Assembly (NCBI GenBank): GCA_963920635.1
Contig: OY987298.1
Location: forward strand, 128,969,735-129,033,734
Source of the DNA: Pseudeuparius sepicola
Taxonomy: Eukaryota; Arthropoda; Insecta; Coleoptera; Anthribidae
Length of the DNA: 64,000 nucleotides
Direction: 5' to 3'
This document shows, one piece after another, positions 54,631-64,000 of this stretch. A program made the translations under genes and the position numbers. Each line of letters starts with the position of its first letter. Position 1 is the stretch's first letter. The notes under the pieces are model-generated. The model saw only the letters and a program-made list of their open reading frames with translations, made no database searches and was not told the DNA's origin.

Positions 54631-56741
54631 TAGGTATAGCTATCGTATAAAATGAATAACAATATAAGCATATTAATAACATACTCCCTATATATTACAA
54701 AAATAAAGTAACCAGTAACCTTATGGTATTTACATCTGTTAGGCCACTTGTTACACATCCTCGGTCAGCGTAGGTTGAAAGGAAAATTTTTAAGAACTGA
54801 TATATAAGCCCCAGTGCGCCGTTAGATTTTCTCAACATGTTCAGAGGAAATTCGCCCGGAAACCGCAAGATTTCCATTTATATTCTGCGCCACGTTTCCT
54901 ACATTTTAATAAAAATTCCTCCGCACCTCCCGGAAAGGTATCACATTAAATCCGGCACTCTTTCTCCCAGATAGATAGATATTATTCCCGATTCGTACAC
55001 CTAATGCCTTCTCGGGGCACATTTTAAGGATTATTATGAAATATGTTTTATTCCGGATCATTAAATTCTTGTCGTTCCCGCGTCTCTACGCTCTTCCCTG
55101 AATAACAAAGACTGTAACTCCCGCATAACTAATCCAGCAGGCGACTAGGTATTGTCAAGTAATTTTACCCGCTTTTGTGCATTACGTGTAGCATAGAATT
55201 TCATCCGACATATTCAAGAATAAAATGCAAATTACGTCAACGTTCATTTCCATAAAACAGCTAAATAGCAAAATTTAAATTTATCTACTGTTGCAGTCTT
55301 GCCAACTGTAACTAAAATTCAAATAAAGTCCAAGTAGATGGTTTGAAGTTTGAAGACAAAGTAAGACTTTGATTGATATTCTCGTGTTGGACTTTCATTT
55401 TCTTTGTTTGTTCATTCAGTTATTGTTTTGGTCAGGTGTGATCTCTGTGTGAAACATTTCACTTGATCGCAACTGACTGAAACGTTGTGAATAAACAAAT
55501 AAAGACAACGAAAGACCAACATGGTATAGTCCTCCTTACGGCAGAATGCGTGCGACGTAAGAGGGAAGAACTCGCAAATATTATAGAATTAGTCACAGTT
55601 CAGGGGCGTATCTCAATTTTGTGTAACTCACTGACTTAATTTTCATATAATTGTTATTTAATTTATTATTAATATTATTCTTAACGGTGATGACTTAGAT
55701 TATGGAGGAAGGCAAACCCTTATAACATTGGCAATTATTTCTCGTACTTGAGAATGCAACGTTCTTCCCTGTTTACTCATTTTGCACACGTTAACTCCCG
55801 AACATACGAAACGCCACTGAGCTCTCTGAGCCGGCGGAAAAAACTTGCCAGCGGCCTAAAAAATGAGGTCAGTATGGTAGCCCAAATACGCAGTTAACTT
55901 TACGTACTATAGAAACAGGCACAAAACGCGTTGACTAACTGATTTTGTCAGCCGACTCCTTCGCATAAGTGCTGTGTTGCCGTATTTCAAAGGCGATGGT
56001 AGACGCGATGATGTTGAAAAAAATATAATAGGTGTTTTATCACACCGCATTAACAATAAATGATAAACAAAAATGGGTAAGTGGTCCCGCGAGCTTTATT
56101 TTTTCGGTATAACAGAGTTCAGAAATTCGGCTTCAATATGATAAAACTTGTATTCGCCAATAAATAACGACTACTCGTATAGGAAATCTCGCAACGCTGC
56201 CCGCATTCTTTAGAAACGTTTTCTTTCGTGCTTTGGACTATATAATGTTTAATACCGTTATTTTAACCTCAATCTCGGGTAGATTTTATAAATGCAAAAA
56301 TAGATAGGGCAAATAAGGTAGTTTCTCGCAAGTTGCGGTAAGTTCTTGCTACACAATGCCGTCTACGACCGTGGTCGACTAAATTTGAGGGGACACTAAA
56401 CGGCATTTTCGGGTCAAGGGCCATTGAGTTATCGACGGGCGATATTGTCCTGATGGAGCCTCGATAGCTCTGGCTAAGAAACTATTCTTATCTTCGCCGC
56501 TTGGCATCCTTTTGTGCGGCCCTTTATACCGCCTTGTTTGCGAACCCAAGTTTTATTTCGTTTTACAAAAAAACAAGTATAAATTTCCTTAAAACTACAC
56601 AAGACGTATGGTGATGCGTAGAGGCGAGTCAGAGTCGAAGTTCGAACCCACCCAAAGATCCTAAAAAAGTAGGAAAGAGCACGAATTGTAGCAACATTGC
56701 AAAATAAAAACGTGCTCTGAAGCACCGTACATTATTATGTA
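54631..56741. other. 2.1 kb without a recognisable gene
   Basis: Mixed AT-rich and moderate-GC DNA. An imperfect inverted pair lies at about 55385-55520 (tggactttcattttctttgt against gacaacgaaagacc). 'ctgaaacgttgtgaataaac' near 55481 resembles PLE terminal repeats. No gene. Confidence 0.4.
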
Positions 56742-57217
56742 CAGGGTGTTCCCGTATATTTTGACCCACCCCTAGAGCCTTTATTTTTCGAGTTAGAAAA
56801 AAAAACTTATCTAAATGAAAGTTGTAGAGTACCAAGGTGTATTGTCCCAAAAATAATAGATTGACAGGAATGCTCTTGTCTAAGTTGAAATGTTTTTCCA
56901 TGGCAACCTTGATTAAATATAAAGATCGAATTTATCTGCAATTTGGAATATCATGCGAATGCTTAGAGCAAACATACAACATATTTATATTGTTGGAATC
57001 GGAAAAATGCGTGCAGTTCAAAAATCCACAAATATACAGGGTGTTTCATTAAAAAAAAGTAAGGTTGTATTTTTTCACAAATTTGCGACGCTCATTTCAT
57101 TTGTTTTATCTAGTAACAGATCCTATAGCGGTTCAGAAAAAACCCTACAACATTTATTTTTTTCTAACTCGAAAAATAAAGGGTCTAGGGGCGGGTCAAA
57201 TATATGGGAACACCCTG
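56742..57217. mobile_element. 476-bp TIR element
   Basis: TA-flanked. About 60 bp of TIR: 'cagggtgttcccgtatattt' ... 'tttttcgagttagaaaaaaa' on the left and the mirror on the right. Inside, at about 57019, another 'atacagggtgtttcatt' end appears, so a second family may be nested or fused. Short frames in it are chance. Confidence 0.88.
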
Positions 57218-57881
57218 TACAGAGACTTCACACGAAAACTCCGACCCCTTATTATTTCTCTATACAGATAGAGAAAAAAGTGTTATATAAAAGTTGCAGG
57301 GTTTTATAGAAAGGTAGACTTGCGAATTATATACCTATAGAATATATCGTAAAAGCAAATTAATTTTTGTATAGAGTGATTTAAAAGCGATGGGAAATCC
57401 GGGAGCTGGGGGGTAGGGGAGACCACAATATGGAGATTGGGCCCAACATTGCTTAGACAAAAATTTTGTATGTTTGAGAGACACAAGGCGTTGAAATTTT
57501 ATTTGAATTATATTATATCTATACCAAAATAATCTAGCTGCTGAACTGGAAATTTGCACTGCTTTGTTTTTTGGGATGGAGAATCAGCTGAAGGTATCAT
57601 TTCTACGTATCACTTGCGCTGTTTTGGAGCTTACTTTTACCCGTTACTTTTTTGGGGTTATCTTTTTAGTCTTTCTGGATTATAATTGCAACAAAAAGTT
57701 TAAATATTTTTATTAAACGATCCTAAAAAAGTCAGCTGATTTTAAATAATTCAATTTGAAGAAAAGAACTTCTCAAACAAACAGCATTTGTCGAAGCAAT
57801 ATTGGGCTCAGTCGACATATTTTGGTCTCCTCTAATAAATGTCAAAAATTTCTTATTTTCTTTTTTTTTCAAGTATACGTA

Positions 57882-58020
57882 CAGGGTGCCCCAGTTAACG
57901 TGATAAACCCGATTTTCTCCGTAATTTTAAAGATAAATTCATGGCTCGAAAACCAGACTTGTGTATTGTGCGTAGGTATAATTTTCCGAAGAATTCGAAT
58001 GTGATATCAAACTTAAGACT
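57882..58020 (+). mobile_element. Solo left end, CAGGGTGCCCCAG
   Basis: 'cagggtgccccagttaacgt' follows a TA. No right end was seen, although the palindromes directly downstream could be part of the same disrupted element. 57218-57881 holds nothing else that I recognise. Confidence 0.5.
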
Positions 58021-58040
58021 CAATGTACACCACGTGCTTG

Positions 58041-58362
58041 GTGATTCAACATTTTGACCCATAAAATGGCTTTTTTAGATCTGTAGCGAGCAACACACAT
58101 AACATTAAACTTTTGGTCAATACAAATTTTAATCTAAGTAATTACTCACATTTTGAGACAAAAGTTATTTGAAAATATTTATCACAATGGCCGTTATTAG
58201 CATTTGCCCAAAAAGCCTAATAACGTAAATATTTTTAAATAATTCTTGTCTGAAAATGTGAGTAATTAGATTAAAATTTGTATTGACCAAAAATTTAAAA
58301 TTATGCGTGTTGCTCGCTACAGATCTAAAAAAGCCATTTTATGAGTCAAAATGTTGAATCAC
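58041..58362. repeat. 322-bp imperfect palindrome
   Basis: The arms 58041-58180 and about 58225-58362 mirror each other ('gtgattcaacattttgac', 'tttttagatctgtagcgagc', 'tattgaccaaaa' and so on). The ends carry no CAGGG. It lies directly beside another palindrome. Confidence 0.8.
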
Positions 58363-58374
58363 CACGTACCTGCA

Positions 58375-58910
58375 GTTGTTAAAAAGTTATTTCAAGAAAT
58401 ACCGTTTTCCAGAAATTTTTAAGTTGGATTTTAACACGAAACGAGTATACGGGGAGTAACAAAAAAGTGTCGGTTTTCATATCTAACTTCCGGTTTTACC
58501 GGAAGTGAGCATCACTTTGTCACATTTTTAAGACAATCTGTATATTTTGAGTTTTTTAAGTTCCTTTTGTTCTCCCAATTCCAAACATAGGTATATATAT
58601 TTTCATATACATGAAATTTATCAAAAAATAAAAATTTACTGCTTGGTTATTTTTAGAGATAACTATATAAAAATATATATGGTTGGAATTGAAAGAACAA
58701 AAGGAACTTAAAAATCCGAAAATATACAGGTTGTCTCAAAAATCTGACAAAGTGATGCTCACTTCCGGTAAAACCCGAAGTCAGAAATGAAAACCGACAC
58801 TTTTTCGTTACTCCCCGTAGGTATACTCATTATTAACATTTCGTGTTAAAATCCAACTTCACAATGTTTTGGAAAACGGTATTTTTTTAAATAACTTTTT
58901 ACAACACCCA
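58375..58910. mobile_element. Nested palindrome with a 368-bp TIR element inside
   Basis: The core 58450-58817 is TA-flanked with TIRs 'cggggagtaacaaaaaagtg' and mirror, and CCGGTTTTACCGG-type palindromes inside. Outside it, 58375-58449 and 58818-58910 mirror each other too ('ataccgttttcc', 'ttggattttaacacgaaa'), so either the core inserted in the middle of an older palindrome or the whole is a larger foldback. Confidence 0.82.
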
Positions 58911-58912
58911 TA

Positions 58913-59149
58913 TTATCGATAGCTGAAAAATGAAAATGTAGCATTTTTCATTGTTTTAATTTAACTAAATACCTATCTCTTCGAGTTAATCTGACATAAC
59001 TCTATCAAGAATCCGCCTGTCTAATGATTTTTTTTTGTATATTTAAATCCACCTATAATATTTTACTAAAGGGGAAAGCAAATATCAACATATTATATCG
59101 TTGCAATAATAAAAATTAGATCTTTCAAAATATACACAACTATGTGCGG
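58913..59149. other. Intergenic spacer
   Basis: Nothing recognised. Confidence 0.4.
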
Positions 59150-61770
59150 TGTCTATTATCACAGACCTATATAGCGAAGCTATATATAGAGTATAATATA
59201 GGTCTGTGCTATTATTAAAAAGGAAGAAATAGCCACAGTTTTACGAGTCACCATATATATAATATTCAAACCGACCTTTCTAAGGCCCGATAGTTACTTG
59301 GCACCTTTTATTAAAACTTGTTTCTCTATATCTGTAAAAATTAGAGAAATAATACGGGGTCTCACTTTTCGCGTGAAGACTGTACCTACTAGGTATATAC
59401 TATTAGAAGCACAGATTTTATTTGTGTATTTTATCAATAATAATCTAATAAATTACTGCAAAAAAATTGTCTCAAAATGCAGCATACAGTGGATGTAGTT
59501 CTCAAAAACGTGCATTCATTCATTTTATTGTTATACCACGGAACAGAATCGAGGAAATTTTTTGTCGAGTATAACAATCCACATAATGCACTAAACTCTA
59601 TTCAAACTAAACGCAAGTGGAACATAAACACAAGTTGTTGCATGGCTAGAGAGTGATACGCACGTGATCGGCTTGCTGTTGGCTACCTGGCAATAAAATC
59701 TGACCCGGCCGGCGAGTGCAGCGAGTCGATGTTTCTTACAGAGGTGTATTGAGTTGCAAGTCGAACTTTATTTTTTTCCGATATAATTCTTTCGCTGTTT
59801 ATTAATTGTTCGAGCTACGATTTGTATTAATAGTAGAAATTTGCAGGTAAATAAATGACTAGGTGTGCCATAAAAGTTTGTTTTTAGTTTAGAGATCGTC
59901 CTTAATGCTACCCTGCCTCGTATTAGTCCTCAGAATTGTTCACATGCTTCCATCGTGTAAATGTTTACGCGCCACTTGCATTTACTTTGAATAGAATGTA
60001 GGTCATTGAATGAACTCAACAACTAGGTACAGATAAGTTTTAAACTGTCTATGATTTTTTATATTTTTATTTACTCGTGACTACTGCATGTGTTTAACAA
60101 CTATTTTCCACTGGGTTTACTTTCGACTTACATCGCCACGGCAAAGTATATATCTGATTATTTCGTCCATTCGAATTCATCTCTTGAAGACGGACTTGGA
60201 GGAGGGCGAAAAGCGGCTACACCACGGGGCTTAACGAGTTCAGGGCCGTTTTGCTTTTATTCAAAAACGCCCCGCAAAATGCGGGCTTAAACAACTGGTC
60301 CCCAGTTATTCACCGCTAGACCTCGCCCTTTGTGTTGTTTTTCTAAAGCCATACAAATATTATTAATTACGTGCCCTCCCTGCTTTGCCGGATAAAGACA
60401 GCGCCGCGTCGCGGGCGAACTTTCCTCCGGAGAAAGGGGAGCGGTAGGGGGAGCAGACGCCGAGGGTTTTGAACTTTTCATATTTAAATCCAGAAAGATC
60501 GTCCTAATTGCTAAATCTTGTAGCTAAAAATAACAATTTTATATACCAATAAATATTTTAAATATAGAACAACATATTATAGTTTCTCGAATCTCTGCAA
60601 CTAAGCAAAGGAGTTTTTTTGCCGAATTTCAATTCTATTACTTTTTCTTATACAGGTAGAAGGTTCATTGATCATTTTTCAGTGGGTGCGTTTTATTGGT
60701 ACTATTAAATAATCACATAGCCTATAGCGTAGCGCTATTTACAATTCTGTGCTATAGGTACTTTTTAGCATTACTGCATTACTCTTCTTATGCCAGTTTT
60801 CATTTAGAAGCCTCTATATTTTAAAGTAAAGATTATGGGTATACCTATAGAACAAACTCTAAAATTTGAGCTCGATATTTCTAAAAAAATTGCAATATCT
60901 TTTAAATTTAAATAAATATATATATAATACAAACCGCATAAACTCTGGATTTTAATAACGGTCCCTTCAAATCTATGAACAAAGATATATGTGCCAACGT
61001 TTAACGAAATATCTTACAAACACAGGAATTAAAAGTCATACTATTTTAGTCCATTTCAAAGAATCTTTAGTCTATCTACTTTGTAAAATTTATTAAATAA
61101 AAATAAGCTTTATCACAGAGAATGCAGAATACAGAGAGCTCATCTGTCAAATGAAGCCCAAGTTTAAACTGCAATTAATGTACTGTAGGTCACTGTCGAT
61201 TTTCCTTATCATTTTAAAATTATTAAAATATAATAAATTAAGAATGAAGTACTTCTAGCTTATATTATATTATATGCACCATTAAATAATATATTGTACC
61301 GTTGATTGATCCATCGATGATTGTTTCTATAGTGCCCGCCTTTGTTTAGATTAGCTAGGCTTTTTTCAAATAACTTTAAAGACAGAATTTAAAAGTTTGT
61401 TTGCTCTTGTCGTGCACTTGTCTTTGACTGTCTAATTAAAGGGATAGATAATGACACTAGCGCGAAGCGCTATTTATTCTGTGATAATGATAATATACCT
61501 AGTCTTTTGTTTTGATTTCTAAAATCACTGTTTATAAACATGTTTATGAGTTAGGTACAGGTACCCAGAATTTTATATATTGACGATGATTTTACGTAGG
61601 TACGCAAAAGTCAAACCCACTCATCTTACTATATTTTTATAGAATCCGGTAGTGTAATATTTCATTGAACGGTATAGGAAAATTTACACAAACACAAAAA
61701 ATTGTGTTCTATTGGTACTATGAAATATCATGTAGCCTATAGCGTAGCGCTATTTATTCTGTGCTATAAG
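59150..61770. repeat. Cluster of TAGCG-hairpin / CTATTTATTCTGTG repeats
   Basis: Four copies of a short hairpin followed by tttattctgtg-type sequence lie at about 59154-59214, 60716-60766, 61451-61490 and 61731-61768, with a 'gctatttattctgtg' outlier at 52408. Two copies (60.7 and 61.7 kb) share about 60 bp, starting 'tattggtacta' and including 'agcctatagcgtagcgctat'. The DNA between copies is AT-rich, apart from a GC-richer patch at 60180-60480; its frames are unassigned. The class is unknown. Confidence 0.55.
61133..61190 (+). repeat. Short dispersed repeat, copy 3
   Basis: 'cagagagctcatctgtcaaa' and 'tgaagcccaagtttaaac' match about 5500-5558. Confidence 0.55.
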
Positions 61771-62120
61771 GAATCACCCGTCCACGAACCAACTGCGCCC
61801 GGCGTTGCTTGACTTTGACGATCGCTCTACCTAGGTCAAGTATGATAAGACACGGCGCCTTCGAACAGAGAAACCAAACTGCTGCTTGTTGTGCAGCCTC
61901 CATAACAAATCTATTGATATTCAAACCTACTAAAATATTTATACTGAAAAATTGCGCTGCTATATAGGTATACCAATTTCGCAATGTGTACGAAAAGGTA
62001 AATGGGCCTTTTGTAGCCGGGTTTTGAATATTTGGTCACTTTTGACGGGCGATAGCTCCGCGTCTGAAGTTTGATGTTTAAATCTCGCCAAGGCCTAAAT
62101 ATTGAAAAAAATCGTACAAT
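61771..62120 (+). repeat. Dispersed repeat A, diverged copy 2
   Basis: Same-orientation relative of 4031-4390 (shared blocks are described there). It begins immediately after a hairpin repeat at 61.73 kb. No TIR was found. Confidence 0.6.
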
Positions 62121-62450
62121 AATGGGCTACTTCAGTGCCGATTTCTGAGCTTTTAATGACGATTTTGAGACACTTCACTGCCGATTTCAAGAAAAACAAT
62201 TATTTCTGCTTAAACTTCATTTTTGAGGTTGTAACTAATAACATCGCAATATTACTCCCTGCCTCTTTGAAAATATAATCATTATAATCTTGTTAAGTTT
62301 GTAATAGGTAGTCTTAAAATATTTCAAACAACTTTTTACGTATGTTAAATAATTATACAGTCATTTAATAATTGGTATATACCTATCCAGACAAATTGAA
62401 TTTGAGAAAATTCAGTAAAACATCCCAAATCGCTATCTATATATGGGATA

Positions 62451-63069
62451 GGGTAAGACCGGGAGAGTTGGCCCACTTTTTCTAAAATCGTTGTAACTGA
62501 AATGCATTCAGATAGTTGAGTAATAAAATTTATTTAAAAAGTAAATACAAACAGTGTCATAGCAGAGGTACGATTTTGACAAAAACAAAATATGATTTCT
62601 CGATAAAAAATAAAATAACTTTAGACACAGTGAGCCATCTCACCCGTAGTATATGGGTGAGTTGGCCGAGCTAGGCGGGTGAGATGGTTCGACAAAAGTA
62701 TTTTTATTTATTGTCTCTTTTTGCATAAAACTTTGCCACAGAGATCTCATAAATTCAGGTATTTTGAAAAACTCTCATAGAACCATTTCTAAATGATGAG
62801 GGAGGAATGTTATTGAATGTGCGACAGGCTTCTCTGACTCCTATTGTATAGGTACCATTTCTAACTGCTTGTACAGCCATTTCAATATCTTCGACGCACA
62901 ATTGCCCTCTTACTGTTGCTTTTAATTTGTAATCAGTTGAAAAAACAAATAAATAATTTACCATATATTTTCTCCATGAGGGAGAGATGGCCATCTATCC
63001 CATGACGTCAGTGGGCCATCTATCCCAACAATGCGGGAGAGATGGTCCACCCATTTGTCAGTTTACCCG
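62451..63069 (-). mobile_element. Pogo-type element with repeated GGGTGAGATGGCC motifs
   Basis: Starts 'gggtaagaccgggagagttg' and ends 'gtttaccc', with weak terminal mirroring. The 12-15-bp motif GGG(T/A)GAGATGGCC or its complement occurs at about 62463, 62629, 62652, 62678, 62980, 63011 and 63034, in both orientations at both ends. The minus-strand frame at 62755-62994 encodes a psq-like HTH, which points to pogo. Confidence 0.68.
62755..62994 (-). pseudogene. Pogo-type transposase N-terminus (psq-like HTH)
   Basis: The 79-codon frame has LKATVRGQLCVEDIEMAVQA (residues about 23-42) followed by VREACRTFNNIPPSSFRNGS. This is the layout of the HTH_psq/CENP-B-type N-terminal domain of pogo transposases: basic RG(Q/S)W start, EED/E-x-L-x-x-A-x-x-A-V, V-R-x-A-x-x-x-(F/Y)-x-I-P-x-S-x-x. 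The usual W after RGQ is L-C here. The frame stops shortly after, so the second HTH and the DDE domain are missing. Family assignment is from motif spacing only. Confidence 0.6.
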
Positions 63070-63867
63070 TCATAATCATTTCAATAACGGCCCATCCACA
63101 TAATCTCAGCAACCAGTAACCTATGAATCTATTTCGACACTGGTATTTTTATTAAAAATAAAGTATACGATAAAAAGGCAACGCATTTCGATAAGCGTAA
63201 AATAATTTCAAGCCATCCAAATAATATTATTGAACATAACTTACCAGTATTTTGCTTTAACACTAACACCACTATACACGAAATAGGTTGTCACATTAGA
63301 CTCACATTAGACTCGCAGGTGACTAATTGAGCGGGTGTGCAAATGTAATGCTGGCGAAAATATTTGAATTTGAACATAACAAATATTAAGAACTTAGAAC
63401 GGTAGATACATCTACTATATAATGCACAAAAACGCACACTCCACGCCACTGTATTGCCTCGAATACAGCCGATAACGAATTGCTCAATCGTCCCGACGCT
63501 GCGTCTATTTGACAGAATCTATTCCCAAATGGCGGCTGCGCGAACAGGTGCACAGAAGTTTCACGCCAATGATAGTTATACTGCTCGTTGTTATCTCTGC
63601 TGTTGTATCGCAATGTATTAAGTCGATTGCAGATGCTTTGTCTCAACCTCAACCAGACCGCTGGTATATAATGTGGGCGACGTCTCATAGAACGGAGGGC
63701 CTATCATAACCGCGAAATCTGACCACAAAAAAATCAGCGGATAACAGCGGAACATTGAAAAAGTACAGCATAGAAATCATAGAATTGTCAGGAGTTCGAA
63801 AACTGCAACGTCAGGTCTTAAACAGTCGTCGCAACGCGTAGTTTGAAAGATCATATACAGAGCGCAG
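63070..63867. other. Intergenic, no recognised gene
   Basis: Frames of 66 and 100 codons at 63386-63709 overlap on opposite strands. A short direct repeat, 'cacattagactcacattagactc', is at about 63293. Nothing further. Confidence 0.4.
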
Positions 63868-64000
63868 CACGGGCGTAGCCAAGGGGGGGGTTTCGGGGGT
63901 TCAAACCCCCCCCTTGTAGTAATAGTAGCGCCTAGCGCCATCTTTTGACGAGAGGCAGACGCAGTTGCAGCCGAACTATTTTGTATTGTAGGGACACTTT
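63865..64000 (+). mobile_element. Edge of a CGTAGCCAAGGGGGGG element (hAT-like?)
   Basis: 'cagcacgggcgtagccaagg' leads into a G8 run, 'tttcgggggttcaaac' and a C8 run. Elements ending in CAGNGGCGTAGCC followed by G runs are common in animal genomes and usually attributed to hAT-type transposons. The rest is beyond the window. Confidence 0.5.

Noticed and set aside
55385..55520. Possible further PLE terminal repeat with ctgaaacgttgtgaataaac
   Set aside because: Only the GAAACGTTGTGAATAAA part fits; there is no stem II or CUGANGA core and no coding remnant, so it is mentioned only within the intergenic entry.

Overview
This window looks like nuclear DNA from an insect, or at least an arthropod, with a large, repeat-rich genome. 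It is AT-rich and holds no convincing complete protein-coding gene. It contains debris of animal transposon families: mariner-type elements with DUF4817-like pieces, Tc1/IS630-type, pogo-type, a Penelope-like retroelement (PLE) with a GIY-YIG endonuclease, a non-LTR retrotransposon, LTRs, and many elements ending in CAGGGTG...CACCCTG flanked by TA. Short GTAGGTA/TAGGTACCTA motifs recur. Nothing is bacterial: there are no operons, no Shine-Dalgarno spacing and no CRISPR. I cannot place the order of insect from sequence alone.

Layout. 0-10 kb: hairpins, a CpG-rich single-copy stretch (1.24-2.15 kb), a foldback MITE (2.58 kb), a 462-bp TIR element (2.85 kb), and a 603-bp element with identical 175-bp arms and a mariner transposase tail (5.56 kb). 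10-20 kb: a long palindromic element (10.6 kb), two LTR copies (11.65 and 13.2 kb), palindromic elements at 13.7 and 16.9 kb, and a 1.6-kb Tc1-like element starting at 19.05 kb. 20-30 kb: a MITE built from inverted arrays of about 31-bp units (21.77 kb), a GGGGCAAG element (23.3 kb), a LINE reverse-transcriptase pseudogene (24.0-25.3 kb), a CpG island (27.1 kb) and a THAP-like fragment (28.1 kb). 30-40 kb: several TA-flanked elements including palindromes of 1153 bp (34.8 kb) and 1132 bp (36.8 kb), long G runs (33.35 kb), and a possible host exon (39.55 kb). 40-50 kb: a PLE between about 375-bp inverted arms, a palindrome at 41.76 kb, a 652-bp element with perfect 51-bp TIRs (47.25 kb), and a GC-rich minisatellite carried inside a TIR element (48.3-49.1 kb). 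50-64 kb: a solo LTR with target duplication (52.14 kb), a two-layer palindrome (53.3 kb), further inverted-repeat elements (56.7-58.9 kb), a small hairpin-repeat cluster (59-61.8 kb), a pogo-type element with a psq-like helix-turn-helix fragment (62.45 kb) and the edge of an 'aaggggggggtttcggggg' element.

How the parts relate. Most of the structure is terminal inverted repeats and whole-element palindromes. Several CAGGG elements share internal modules, and two retain opposite ends of a mariner/DUF4817-type transposase, so these palindromes are probably non-autonomous relatives moved by that enzyme class. Most open reading frames of 60-100 codons here are chance frames, often inside these repeats. 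Host-gene content is limited to a few unassigned candidates.
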